Shown here: positions 1 to 11,284 of the stretch, one piece after another
Layout of the letters: each line of letters opens with the position of its first letter
Numbering within the stretch: the first letter of the stretch is position 1
NCBI GenBank assembly: GCA_027625915.1
Contig: JANTQA010000023.1
Location: 15,748,001 to 15,812,000, forward strand
Reading direction: 5' to 3'
Source: Anaeramoeba flamelloides
Taxonomy: Eukaryota > Metamonada > Anaeramoebidae
DNA: 64,000 nucleotides
Translations under genes and position numbers: made by a program
Notes under the pieces: generated by a model
Database searches by the model: none
What the model was told of the DNA's origin: nothing
The model's input: only the letters and a program-made list of their open reading frames with translations

Positions 1-2559
1 AAGACCAAAGAAAAACCATCACAATTAGAAATGCTAATGGTGAGTCAATAATATATACAATTATCTCTAAAACAGATATATGTTCAAATAAAAACCCAAA
101 TTATCATATAATTAATATTATTAAATTTTTTAATTTCTTTTTTCAACCTTTGAGTATTTCTTTCTTTTTTCTTTTCAGTTTGGCTTATTTACCCTCAACA
201 GTTTCTTGTTTGATTTTTGATTTGAGAAAAGGTTGAATTATAAATAATTTCATCAACAATGATCAGAAAAATACAAATTGTATACTTTAAATTCAATTAT
301 TGAGCGATTTGTCTTTAAATTTCAAATCAAAGAGTTAAATTTTCAAATATTATAAAATTATTTTTGTAGTTTCGTAAAACTTGAATTAGATGAAGATATT
401 TGAAATTTTCTCTATGAAGTCTCAAAATATCTTGAAACAAAACTGGTTGAATAATGAAATAATGGTTTTTTTTTTCTGTTTTTAGGATGTAAAAGTGAAA
501 TCAAATTTATATTAACAACATTTATTGTTAAAAAATAATTTAGGAAGAAACAATAATGATTATTTTGTCAAAATCTAATCAAAAATTCTAAAATTTTTAA
601 AATTAATTATTTTTAAATCACTAAACACCTTATGATCACATTTTTCGAAAGTTTTCTTCAATAAAAAATGTTTTTAGATTTAATGTTCTATTTTTGGAAT
701 GGATTTTTCTTTGATCGATCTATTATTTTATAAAATTGTTGAGAATATTTGAATGATTTTTGAGATCTGAAAAGTACTTTTTGAATTTTGATTTATGTTT
801 TAACCGATAGGGAAAAAAAGTCAAACAGGAAAAAAAAGTGAAATATGGTTTTAAATTGTAAACCTAAATAGAAACAATATAAAACCAGAAAACCAAAAGT
901 AAGATCAATTAAAAGAAGAAATAAATTAACTTCAAGAATAATCCCATATATTATTTTCAATCAAACCAATAAACACAAATTCAAATCTATTTTTATATCG
1001 AAATTGTAAAAGTGTTTTTGGAGATCTCAAAAAGAGTCAAATATTTTAACAAAATAATAAAATAATAGATCGATCAAAGAAAAATCCATTCGAAAAGATA
1101 TTCTTAAATAGACAATCCTTTTTTTGAATACTCCATTTTATCTTTATTTATTTATTTTTTCTTTTATGAATAAATCTTCGTTTTCGTTTTCAGTATTTAT
1201 TAATTCTCCCAATTAGAAACTGTTCACTTTTTTTTTTTTCCTGTTTCATTTTTTTTTCCCAAATAGTATTAAATATTTCTGAACAACAACTTAATTTTTA
1301 TTATCAATAAAATAAACAGACCATTTGAAACCTTTCACTCCCTTTCCTTATCCCTTAAAAAATAAATTTGTTTGGAAAATCGGACCAAACAATAATCAAA
1401 TATACTTATATCAAAATTAGATTTAAAGTAGTACCTCAAGATTGGTTTTTTTCACTCTTATAGTCTGACAAATAATAACAAATTTTTAAACAAACAATTC
1501 TAAATTTTTCGAAAAAAAAAATATATTGGAAATTTTGGTTCGAAAGTTTTGAGTAACAATCGATTAATACTTGGTTTCTATTCTCGGTCAATTAATTTTT
1601 ATTTAATTTTTAGAAAAATTAATTGAATAATTTTAATGTTCGAACCCTTTTTGAGCAATAAGTCCTCTTTATTCTCTTTTTTTTCAAAACAAATGGTGTA
1701 AATTGGAAAAAAACTTTTTTTTTTACGAAATTAATTTGACTTAATTATTGATCTTTCATGAATGAATTTGTGGGTGTTAAAGATCGAACCAAGGTTTTAG
1801 TTTTACCAAATAGGTGAAGAGAATTCCAACAAAAAAAAAATTCTATTCAATAAATAACCTGTTTTAAAAAGTTTTGTAATTTTTTTTAAATAGAGACTTA
1901 AAAAATGATAGCGGGATATTTAATAATTGTTGATCATGATTCAACAGATAACTTATTTGCCACTCTTTGTCAAATTCTCTCTTTACAATTTAGAAATTAA
2001 TTATAAAAATAGAAATTGTGGATTAACAATCTGTAGAAAATTTAGACCTAGTACAAAAGTTAGCAAGATAAAAAATTTGATCATCTGAAAAAGTTAATCA
2101 AAATTGAAACTACCACCAATAAAATCAAACACCTATTGGATTTTTTAAGACTCTTAGAATCTGAGAAAGCATTTCTATTTTTTGTCAAAAAAAAAAGAAT
2201 TTGTTTATTGGTATTGAAATTTTATCCAATAACCACTCTTTTCTTCATTTCTAAATATTTTACACCAGATTAATAAAAGAATATCAGATCAATTATTTTA
2301 CAAAAAGGACTTTATTATTTCTCCAAATAAATAATTAGTTGACGAAATAACATCGCCACACAATGCAACCAAGTTGATCAATTGAAGATCAACAACTGAA
2401 AAAATATTTGCCTTTTGTCGAGTTGAAAAATCCCAAGTTAAAAAGATTTTTTCAAAAATAAAAAAACATTTTTTTTTCTGAACAAACCTTTTTTTTTTTT
2501 AGAAAATTATTTTTACATCTTGTTTGTTATCAAATACATTACAATAATTTATATATAAA
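1..2559. other. Gene-free spacer, AT-rich
   Basis: No convincing coding sequence. The stretch holds A/T homopolymer runs and one long foldback at 690-1105 (listed separately). A 31-codon open frame at 1904-1999 looks mildly coding-like but has no usable splice donor and was not called. Confidence 0.6.
690..1105. repeat. Foldback element with ~100 bp arms
   Basis: The left arm (about 690-795) and right arm (about 1000-1105) are imperfect inverted copies. Both carry TTTCTTTGATCGATCTATTA and a TTTTTGAGATCT block in opposite orientation. A second inverted pair built on GTGAAA/ACAGG motifs and A-runs lies at about 808-845 and 1227-1262, so the structure may be nested. No open frame is inside; it is probably a non-autonomous DNA transposon or a foldback of unknown family. 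Confidence 0.6.
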
Positions 2560-3122
2560 ATGTCTGTATTAATTTTAAATCTTCTTCCAGAGTATAATCA
2601 AATCAATGTGTAAGTTTTTTTCTTTCTTTGTCCTTATTTCTTTACAAAAATAATATGATCAAAAAAAGTTAATCTGAAATTTTCATTTTTTAAAACAAAC
2701 CTAATAGCTCGAACATAAACCAATCACAACCAAACTTAATCCGTTTTGATCAAAAAAAAACCACAAGATCGGCTTTCAAGAATTATAATAATTCAACTCA
2801 AACATCCCTCAAGATCCAAGATGAAAGTAAAATAGTTTTACGAACAAACAAAGAACAATTAGCAGTACATGGACTTTGTTTATTAAAATTAAATAATGAT
2901 CGACAAATTAGTAAAATCTCTCTCGAATTATCAAATGGAAGATTCAAGACAATTAACCGAAAAAGAGTCCGTGATTCAAACGATAAAGAATATGTTTATG
3001 CTGGAAAAATCATGCGTGTTGATATTTCCACCAATAATAAAACTCGAAAAAGATTAATTAAAAGCAATAAAATGTCAAGAAAATATTTTGCTACCCCTTC
3101 AACATACCCTAAACATTTATAA
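2560..3122 (+). CDS. Two-exon gene, basic 154-aa protein of unknown function
   Basis: Exon 1 is 2560-2609 and exon 2 is 2708-3122; the 98-bp intron has a GTAAGT donor and TAG acceptor. Without splicing the frame stops at once (GTG TAA at the donor), and with splicing it runs on to TAA at 3120-3122. The product starts MSVLILNLLPEY, has an Asn/Gln/Ser-rich linker, a more ordered middle (about residues 58-118, including LAVHGLCLLKL and YVYAGKIMRVDI) and a Lys/Arg-rich tail ending TYPKHL. I do not recognise the family. Codon content of exon 2 is clearly richer in G/C than its flanks, and 137 codons without a stop in DNA this AT-rich is unlikely by chance. The ATG sits directly after an A/T-rich stretch, and no earlier in-frame ATG is available. 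A nuclear or RNA-binding role could be guessed from the basic tail but is not shown. Confidence 0.75.
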
Positions 3123-4024
3123 TAAACAAACACAAATTAGAAAGAATCACTGATTACCATACCAGTATAAGTTCTCAAGTTTATTAAACTTGTTTATTAA
3201 ATTATCTTTTTATACATGATTTAATTTTGATATTAGAAATGTGTAGTTTTATCTACACATGATAAAAATTTATCATTTGTATAGACTTTTTTCTTCTTTA
3301 TACATTATTTATTTATTTTTTTTTTTTTTTACAACATAGAAAGTTTTTTATTCTTTTTTCATCAAAATTATCATAACAAAAATTTTTTTTTGAGTTTTTT
3401 TGTTATTTACATTAAACAAAATTAAACAAATCACTTTACATTTTTTATTACTGTTCTGAAATTAAATTAGTGTATTGTTTTTTTTTTTATGATTTTCACA
3501 ATTTAATTGATAATATTTGGTAAAAATGATCAAAATTAACAAATTTTTTGGAGTTAACAAGAATGTAAATTAACCTCAAAATATTTGAAAAATTATGGGG
3601 TCTAATCTAGATATTTTTTTTTCAAATTTCAGGGATTGTCAAACTTAAGTAGATCGTAATAGAATTAAATAGTTATTTTTAATTGTAACAGTCAAACCCA
3701 AAAAACGAAAATTGTCAAAACCTCATAAATTCTATTATTATGATCGATTGGGAATATTAGTAAATAAAGTTAAAGATATACCCACATTTGACAGATAAAT
3801 ATGTAAATAATTGAACGTCCATTAACTTTTCTCTTTGGATATTGATTAACTTTTCTAAATCTTTCAATTTTATTACTTGGGTAAATTTAGAAATGATAAA
3901 AATCCAAATCTCGAAAAAATAATAGAGAACATTTCAGAAACCTGAAAATTCAATTTATAGTGATTATTTATGAGAAAAAAGATAAATTTATTAGAAAACT
4001 TCTCTGATGAGAATTACTTTATTA
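3123..4024. other. Spacer with short hairpin after gene 1
   Basis: No gene is seen. A perfect 8-bp stem with a 6-nt loop (ATGTGTAG/CTACACAT, 3239-3260) lies about 117 bp after the stop of the upstream gene and is followed by T-runs. It could affect 3' end formation, but in DNA this AT-rich it may be chance. Confidence 0.4.
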
Positions 4025-4221
4025 CAGTCAGTTTCACTTTTAAGGCACAAACTTTCAACGAAATTTAAGGCACAAAAAAATCTCAAATTAAAGCACAATT
4101 TTTTGGAATTTTAATTTTCACAAATTATTTTACTAGAATTTAAATTTTGTGCCTTAATTTGAGATTTTTTTTGTGCCTTAAATTTCGTAGAAAGTTTGTG
4201 TCTTAAAAGTGAAACTGACTG
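4025..4221. repeat. Family A palindromic MITE, copy A1
   Basis: The copy is 197 bp, flanked by TA on both sides, and begins CAGTCAGTTTCACTTTTAAG with the reverse complement at the other end. Arms are about 80 bp and nearly perfect inverted repeats around a short asymmetric A/T centre. Each arm carries up to three spaced copies of TTAAGGCACAAA. TA flanks and CAGT ends are typical of Tc1/mariner-type non-autonomous elements (family knowledge). No autonomous partner is in the window. Confidence 0.9.
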
Positions 4222-4317
4222 TATTACTTTTATAAAATAAGAGTTTTATTTCTTTAGAATGTTTATTTATGAGGGGGGTAATATATGAAATATATATCCT
4301 TGCAACTTCATATGAAG

Positions 4318-4319
<2 letters not shown>

Positions 4320-4353
<34 letters not shown>
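4320..4353. repeat. (TA)n microsatellite
   Basis: About 17 uninterrupted TA units lie just beyond the 3' end of the minus-strand LINE. It may be the tail or target of that element, or independent. Confidence 0.9.
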
Positions 4354-4357
<4 letters not shown>

Positions 4358-4379
4358 AAAATAAAAGTTAAGAAAAGAA

Positions 4380-6657
4380 TAAAAAAAGAGAAGATAAAAA
4401 ATGAAGAAAAAAATAAAGAATAAAAATAAAGATATTAATAAAAAGAATTGGATGAACAGGTCATTTTTAATCACCATCCTTTTCTACAGATCCCCAAATA
4501 TCTAAGCATTCTTTAATAAATTTTACTAGATTATAATATATTTTGGGATTGTTTATTTTGGCCAATAATAAGGTTGAATTTTGATCTTTTTTGATTTTGT
4601 TTAATTGTAAATTGTCTTTTTGCTTGGATAACCATTTATCTCTGGATTCCTTGTATTTGTTACATTTCCAGAGAAAATGATCAATATCTTCGATTTCGCC
4701 ACAAAAAATACATTTTTTTGTCTTTTCCTTGTTGAATACGTATGAGTATCTATTCAAACAGTTTGAGAAAAGTCGGAATTTGAGTAAAATGTAAGAATTT
4801 TTGAAGCTTAGATAATGTTGGTTTTCCATACATTTAGGTTGTTTTTTGAATAATATATTGGTTTGTGTTTATATTAAAATATTTTCTTGTTTTCCAGTTC
4901 TTATGTGGGTCACTCTCATCAACAGATAGTAGTTCTTTTATTCTATTTTTTGATATTTCTTTTTTCAATTGGTTGTAGTTTCCTAAGCGCCAATTTATAT
5001 CATTGGTTTTGGATGAATTTAATCTCGGTTAAAGGTTTTTCCAGTTTTTATTTTTTTAATTTTAAGATCAGTTTCCATTTTCTTTTATTCAGTGTTATGG
5101 CGATATTTTCAATTTTCGCCTCAAATCTGACTACTTTAGAAGGAGATCCAAATTGAACTTTAAGGACAATTTTAACTTTACTCATAATCCAAATGTTTAA
5201 ACCTTTTATTTCATCTTTATTGAATGTAAAAACTTCAAGTCCATATGTAAGTTGAGATAGAATAATTGCCTTAAAGAATAATAGTTTTAGTTTATTCAAC
5301 TCATATGAGCTGAATAATCTCGAATATCTATTGTATGTTTCCAAAGCCTTTAATTCATTTTGTTTTAGGTATACTTTCTTTTCAAGAATGATCCCTAAAT
5401 ACAAAATTTCTTTCAATTTGAGCTTCTTTAATGTTTTTGAGTCATTTGGATTCATTCCAAAGTTCTTGATAACCTGGAATATTATATCTAGTCTTGAATT
5501 GATATCATTTATGTCGCCGATCATAATTAATATCAAGTTATCAGCGTACATTTGAGTATGTTCTGCAAATTTCCGTATTTCGTTGATAAGAAAATGTGAG
5601 ACGATCGCGAATATAATGGGGGATAGTGGGTCTCCTTGATAAATACCATGACCGCTACCAAGGTAAAAGTTGAAAATAAAATTGAGTAGTATTTTGTTTT
5701 TAATAAATAGCTTCGAACATTTTCTAATCAGGATATGGGGTACAGCATCAAAACATTTCATAATATCAATAGTTACAATGAAGACCTTTTTGTTTGGATC
5801 TCTTTTGAATTTTTTGTATATTTTTTAAATTTTTTAATCAAGTAGATAACTGGGATAATTGTTCCATATTTGGGCCGGTATCCAAATTGTTTCTTATCAA
5901 TAAATCTCCATATATAGCTCAATTCGATGTTAATTAATTATAAGAAAATTCGAGCAAGTGAACTACAGTCAGTTTCACTTAAAAGGCACAAACTTTCAAC
6001 GAAATTTAAGGCACAAAAAAATCTCAAAATAAGGCACAAAATTTGGAATTTTATTTTTTTACAATTTATTTTTACTAGAATCTGAATTTTGTGCCTTAAT
6101 TTGAGATTTTTTTGTGCCTTAAATTTCGTTGAAAGTTTGTGCCTTAAAAGTGGAACTGACTGTATTAATTGAGATTGGTCTATAATTAGAAATATTTCCT
6201 TCGTCGCCCTTTTTGTGAATGAATGTAATATATCTTTTTTTGATAAAATTGAGTATCGGTAGGTCAAAATTACTGAGCCACCGATCAAACATCATTTTAA
6301 TTGTATGTATGAATGACAAATACTCCTATGTTATTTTATTGCTTGTATTTGTGTAATAATAAATTTTATCAAAGTCTAATACTGCTTTTTCTTTCATAAA
6401 ATTTATTTGATTGATAATTTTTTCCACTGAAAAGATTTGATTAATATCTATGAATTTGTTTTCGTATTCGATTTTGTAACTTTCAATAATTTTTATAACA
6501 TCTTGACTAATTTCTAAAGTTGCCTTTTTTACAACTTGGTTATATTCTTTTTCCATTTGATCATTATCTTTGAATATTTTCTTATAGTTGTTTTATACAT
6601 TACTTTTGTTTTTGTCCAGAAGTTAGGGTTTTTTTCACATTCATAATTAATTGTGTA
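4380..6657 (-). mobile_element. Decayed LINE (non-LTR retrotransposon)
   Basis: Minus-strand fragments in the order expected for a LINE ORF2. An N-terminal linker lies at 6556-6326. A reverse transcriptase block at 6319-6163 contains FIHKKGDEGNISNYRPIS. After an inserted family A element, the frame resumes at 5963 with SSLARIF, a stop, then QFGYRP. The palm domain (motif A VTIDIMKCFDAVPH, motif B GIYQGDPLSP, motif C YADN) covers about 5800-5048. A C-terminal zinc knuckle, CIFCGEIEDIDHFLWKC, is within 4829-4467. Motif C reads YADN where active enzymes have [FY]ADD. The pieces lie in different frames with several stops, so the element is dead. The 5' part with the endonuclease is not visible: the LINE sequence ends at the MITE at 6658. 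The 3' side ends near a (TA)n tract. Confidence 0.85.
5966..6162. repeat. Family A MITE, copy A2, inserted in the LINE
   Basis: This is a TA-flanked 197-bp copy of the same palindrome, sitting inside the LINE reverse transcriptase. Taking it out with one TA joins the two LINE parts in frame to read YRPISINSSLARIF, a normal LINE motif. The insertion is therefore younger than the LINE copy. Confidence 0.92.
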
Positions 6658-6853
6658 CAGTCAGTTTCACTACTAAGGCACAAACTCTCTACGAAATTTA
6701 AGGCACAAAAAAATCTCAAATTAAGGCACAAAATTTGGAATTTTTTTTTTACAATTTATTTTTACTAGAATTTGAATTTTGAGCTTTAATTTGAGATTTT
6801 TTTTTTGCCTTAAATTTCGTTGAAAGTTTGTGCCTTAAAAGTGAAACTGACTG
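6658..6853. repeat. Family A MITE, copy A3
   Basis: TA-flanked 196-bp copy at the 5' edge of the LINE. Arms are slightly more diverged than in A1 and A2 (GAGCTTTAA for GTGCCTTAA in one arm). Same orientation of the asymmetric centre as A1, A2, A4 and A6. Confidence 0.9.
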
Positions 6854-6954
6854 TATAGGATTTTTTTTTTTTTTGAATGATAATTAAAAGGGTGAATTCA
6901 TTGTATTTTGACATCAGAGATTAAAGATTTTTTTTTTTTGAAAATTTAAGTTTA

Positions 6955-6957
<3 letters not shown>

Positions 6958-7027
<70 letters not shown>
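6958..7027. repeat. (TA)n microsatellite, ~70 bp
   Basis: About 35 perfect TA units. TA is also the target of family A, which may explain the cluster of insertions near here (inference). Confidence 0.95.
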
Positions 7028-7029
<2 letters not shown>

Positions 7030-7272
7030 TTTAGAATAGCTCAAAAATCCTTCACAATTGAAACGAAAAAAAAAAAACATATATAAAATATATAAATAAT
7101 TAAAATAATGGGAAGAGAAATTTATTTCGTATATTTAATTCAGTCCTGTAACCCAAAAAGAAATCAGTGGAAATTTTTGAATAAAAATTTAAATATATTG
7201 AATCAAAGATTTCTTAGAAATAATATTTTATGATCGATAACAACAAAAAAAGAAAAGTACAAAAAAATCATA

Positions 7273-7470
7273 CAGTCAGTTTTACTTTTAAGGCACAAAC
7301 TTTCAACGAAATTTAAGGCACAAAAAAAATCTCAAATTAAGGCACAAAATTTTTAATATTTTTTTTTACAATTTATTTTTACTAGAATCTGAATTTTGTG
7401 CCTTAATTTGAGATTTTTTTTGTACCTTAAATTTCGTTGAAAGTTTGTGCCTTAAAAGTGAAACTGACTG
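7273..7470. repeat. Family A MITE, copy A4
   Basis: TA-flanked 198-bp palindrome with both ends intact. Confidence 0.92.
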
Positions 7471-7592
7471 TATAAATTCTAATGATTTTTAATACAATTT
7501 ACTGGGTACTTTAATTTATCCTTCTCTGCGTATGTATCGAGTGTTTTTTTATCTTTTTTGGTTTATAAATTTCGCCTTGTTTTGTTGTAGTA

Positions 7593-7788
7593 CAGTCAGT
7601 TTCACTTTTAAGGCACAAACTCTCAACGAAATTTAAGGCACAAAAAAATTCTCAAATTAAGGCACAAAATTTAAATTCTAGTAAAATAAATAGTAAAAAA
7701 TAAAATTCCAAATTTTGTGCCTTAATTTGAGATTTTTTTGTGCCTTAAATTTCGTTCAAAGTTTGCGCCTTAAAAGTGAAACTGACTG
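7593..7788. repeat. Family A MITE, copy A5, reversed centre
   Basis: TA-flanked 196-bp copy. The central A/T segment (TCTAGTAAAATAAAT before AATTCCAAAT) is reversed relative to the other copies, so this one sits in the opposite orientation or had its centre flipped between the arms. It lies only 122 bp from A4. Confidence 0.9.
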
Positions 7789-7854
7789 TAAAGAAAAAAC
7801 TGAATATGTAAATTTAATATAGAAATCATATGTTAATTCTTAAAGTATTTAAAA

Positions 7855-8798
7855 GGTGAAAGAGTTATTACTTCTGTTAAGTGACTTTAATTTTTTTTTC
7901 AATCATTTAAACAAATAAATATCTTTTAAATGTAGAAATTCATAATTTTGACTAGTAAGTAACATATAAACTGTTTGAAAACAATTTTGCTGAAAATTAA
8001 ATAATAAAAAATGAAATTGTTTTTTTGAACAAAACATAATAGAGTATTCCCAATGAAATAACTTTTAAGAAATAAGAAATTTAATAATTAATTATCTAAA
8101 AAAAAAAATAGTTGTAAAATTTGTATTTCAGTATCAAAAAAAAATAAAATTATTTTAATTTTATTGCTCATAAGTTGAAGGTGAATTAATATGAATAAAA
8201 AAATTAATGATCACATTTTCCAAATTAGTAATTGAAGAAAAAATTTTTTATGATAATAATTTTTAATGTTTTCTTGTGATCAAGCAAAAAATATTATAGG
8301 GGGGTGTAATAAAATGAAAAAAAAATAGGTGAGCTGATCTAATTAAAAATCGTAAAAAAGTGTAAATTTGAACTGTTTTTCTTCTCAAATTCTAATTCAT
8401 TTTTTAAAAACATAATTTTTTAACTCAGTGTTTAAAGAGTTTACAATTTCCAAGAGTATAAACTGAAAAATTACTTTATATTATTTTGGTGTTTTTTAAA
8501 AAATATACAATCAAACTATTTTCATGTTTTTAAAAACAACACCCCTATTTAAATATGAAATCATCCCTGAATTAACCCTGTTTTCTAACACAATCAAAAC
8601 AATTACACTCTACTTGTTTTTTAATTGTTTTTTTATCATTGTTTTTAAGTTTTTTCATATGCGTTTTTTCATATCCCAGAAACGAAAAGTTTGATTTCAA
8701 ATTTTTTTGAGAACTTTTTCAAAAATAAAATAAAAAAAAACGTAAACAATGAAAGAAACGAAAAAAAATGTAAAAAATCGAAAAAACGCGATTTTATA
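7855..8798. other. Spacer without recognisable content
   Basis: A/T-rich sequence with homopolymer runs; no frame, repeat or RNA could be recognised. Confidence 0.5.
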
Positions 8799-8997
8799 CA
8801 GTCAGTTTCACTTTTAAGGCACAAACTATCAACGAAATTTAAGGAACAAAAAAAAATCTCAAATTAAGGCACAAAATTTGGAATTTTTTTTTTTACAATT
8901 TATTTTTACTAGAATTTGAATTTTGTGCTTTAATTTGAGATTTTTTTTGTTCCTTAAATTTCGTTGATAGTTTGTGCCTTAAAAGTGAAACTGACTG
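8799..8997. repeat. Family A MITE, copy A6
   Basis: TA-flanked 199-bp copy. Both arms share matching changes (AAGGAACAAA paired with TTTGTTCCTT, and CTATCAACG paired with CGTTGATAG), so the arms were made alike after they changed, as expected if one arm is copied from the other. Confidence 0.92.
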
Positions 8998-9451
8998 TAA
9001 GTTTTTCATCGTTTTAAAACGAAATACCGTAAGACCTGTGATATATATAAACATGCAAAATCAAAAAGATAAAAAATTGTGATAGTTTTTCATTTTTATT
9101 AAGATATATTTTTAAAAATAAAGTTTTAAGATTACAAACCCTATGATCTTTATCAAAAGCCAATTAAAATAATCTAAACCAGATGATATAATAATTTAAA
9201 AAGGTTTTAAGGTTAATTTCAATTATTATCACTCCAAAATAAATTCGAGATTTTGATGATATTTACCAAAAGTTTTAAATTAAAATTTGAAAATCTTTAA
9301 AAAAAAAGTCCATATATTTTTCCACAACGGTTTATAAAAGTAAATAGAATTTAAAATAAATTTTAATACAAAAAAATGGATTTATTAGCTTGATTTTTTT
9401 CTATTTTTTCTATTTTTAATTTTAGGATAAAATCAAAATACTAAACTCTGT

Positions 9452-10148
9452 TTCAGTCAAAGTGGCCCAACGTTTTTTTCAAATATCAATTATTTTATAT
9501 AATTGACCTTTGAAATACAAATAAAAAATAAACAGAATAATACACATCAAAGAATTGTTGCTATATGTCTGAAAGAAAACTAATTAATCAATAAAATTTC
9601 TTAAAAATTGAAAAACTGGAATTCTAAGGGCCCTATTGAGAAAAACAATAACGTTCGTTTTGAGCTTCTATTGGTATTTGAATAATAAAATGGAAACATT
9701 TTTCACTTCATTTTCCATAGTTTTCTTTTAGAAATCAAGCCCCCAAACGAAGTTTGTTGGGATTTGTGGTCTCTATTTGAAAAATGAAAGGAAAATGAAG
9801 TAAAAAATTTTTCACTTTTATTAAACAATTATCAAGATCAAAGATCGAAATAGAATTACAATAGAAATCAATATGATTTCTCAAAAATCATTTCCATGGT
9901 TTCAATAACCTTAGAATAACACGTTTTTACCAAGTGACTATTGATCTTGTAATAAAAAATTTTTTTGCAACTGAATGACATTTTAAAAAAAAAATCGAAA
10001 AAAAAACAAAAATGTGTAAAAATGTGAAAAATGATTTCAATTTTGAAAATTTCCAAAATAAAATGTTTACTTCTAATATCTTTGCAAACCCTTTAAACAC
10101 AATATTTCATCCATTACAACTGGGTCCCTTTGACTGAAAAATAGTTTA
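9452..10148. mobile_element. TIR element T, ~697 bp, non-autonomous
   Basis: The ends are inverted: left TAAACTCTGTTTCAGTCAAAG-type sequence (9452-9472) and right CTTTGACTGAAAAATAG followed by TTTA (10130-10148), 18 of 20 matching, continuing into a GNGNCCCA block. No transposase frame is inside. It contains a nested family C copy (about 9670-9838). A second example of the right end lies at 20739-20769 in a RasGEF intron. Confidence 0.55.
9670..9838. repeat. Family C foldback MITE, copy C1
   Basis: Imperfect inverted repeat: TTGGTATTTGAATAATAAAA with a CACTTCATTTTCC block on the left, and AAAATGAAGTAAAAAA with a CACTTTTATTAAACAATTAT block on the right. Related copies are at 13796-13970, 23064-23231 and 41357-41531. 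Confidence 0.55.
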
Positions 10149-10323
10149 TTTCTTAATTAAAAAACATGTTTTTATAAACTAATTGAAACTTGCCCGAAAT
10201 TTATTCATAAGCTAGAATTTCGCTTTTGAAAAAAATATGATACTCAAATGACAATCTTAAATTTCAAAATTAATTATAATAAGATAAAATCAAATATAAA
10301 AAATTAAAATAATAAAGCTAATG

Positions 10324-10660
10324 TAATACGGATTGATATAGCTAAATTTATTGATTTAATTTATTTTAAAATAAATAAAAAAAATAATCAAAAAAATTAT
10401 TATAAATAAAATTATCAAAATTTTTTATTAAAATATTATCAAGGAGAAGGATTTGGTATATTCCAAAGAGATTAATTATCTTCTGTTTTATTTGCTCTAA
10501 TTTCCCTTTTTGATTAATAAAAATTATATAATAAAAAAATTATTGTCAATTTTTTAAAGATGATTTAATCTTAATTATTAAAGGAAATAAAATACAAGTA
10601 CATCAACAATTAAATTCAATATATGAAATTATTATTCAATTTCTACAAAAATATAAAAAA
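10324..10660 (+). pseudogene. LINE reverse transcriptase relic
   Basis: Three reverse transcriptase motifs occur in order on the plus strand. Motif A is VIRIDIAKFIDLI (from 10324). A motif B-like EGFGIFQRD-stop-LSSVLFAL lies at about 10440-10500. Motif C is FKDDLILII (about 10552-10580), followed by KGNKIQVHQQLNSIYEII. Frames shift and stops interrupt, so this is a dead fragment. It is more AT-rich and older-looking than the LINE at 4.4-6.6 kb. Surrounding sequence to about 11050 may be further remnant but is not readable. LINE is favoured over other reverse transcriptase classes because of the GIxQGDxLS-type motif B. Confidence 0.6.
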
Positions 10661-11284
10661 AGATAAAACATTTATATAAAAATATTGCCAAATAAATAAA
10701 TATTTATATTTTATTTAGATAAAATTTCACATATAGTTATAATTTAAAAAATCAAATTAAAAATATAACAACTGTAAACAATTTTATAATTACAATTCTC
10801 TGAATAATAGTTTGGAAATTAGAATATTTTAATCATTTAAATTAATTCAATTAACATAAATCAATTATTGTTTTAGAAATATATAATTATAAATTAAAAA
10901 TTTCTACATCCATAAATACTTGAATACAATTATCCATTACTGAAGTATGCAAAATAGACAGAAACATGCAAATTCTTATTTACAAAACAGAATTTAACAT
11001 CGAAAATTTTTGCAAATAAAAAAAATTTAAATTCAAAAGCAAATTATAATTTTATCTATTCCCTAATTAGATAAATTGCCAAAATTTTCATCAAAGAATG
11101 AAAAATAAAAGTAATTGAAATCTATAAGATTTTATTGAACCAAAAAAAAATAATATATAAATCATTGTAACCGGTTGTTATATTGCAAAATTTGGAAGTG
11201 TCATTTTTTTTTTTTTAATTTAAGAGATATAAGGAAATTTGAAGATATTTTTGGTATATTTCTTAAATTAAAAAAAAAATGACG

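Noticed and set aside
1904-1999. 31-codon ATG frame starting MIAGYLIIVDHDST
   Set aside because: It looks mildly like a first exon, but it ends in a stop with no convincing donor and no partner exon nearby.
4025-8997. Regularly recurring AAGGCACAAA units as a possible CRISPR-like array
   Set aside because: The units lie within inverted arms of separate TA-flanked MITEs, with no conserved repeat-spacer layout, and the DNA is eukaryotic.
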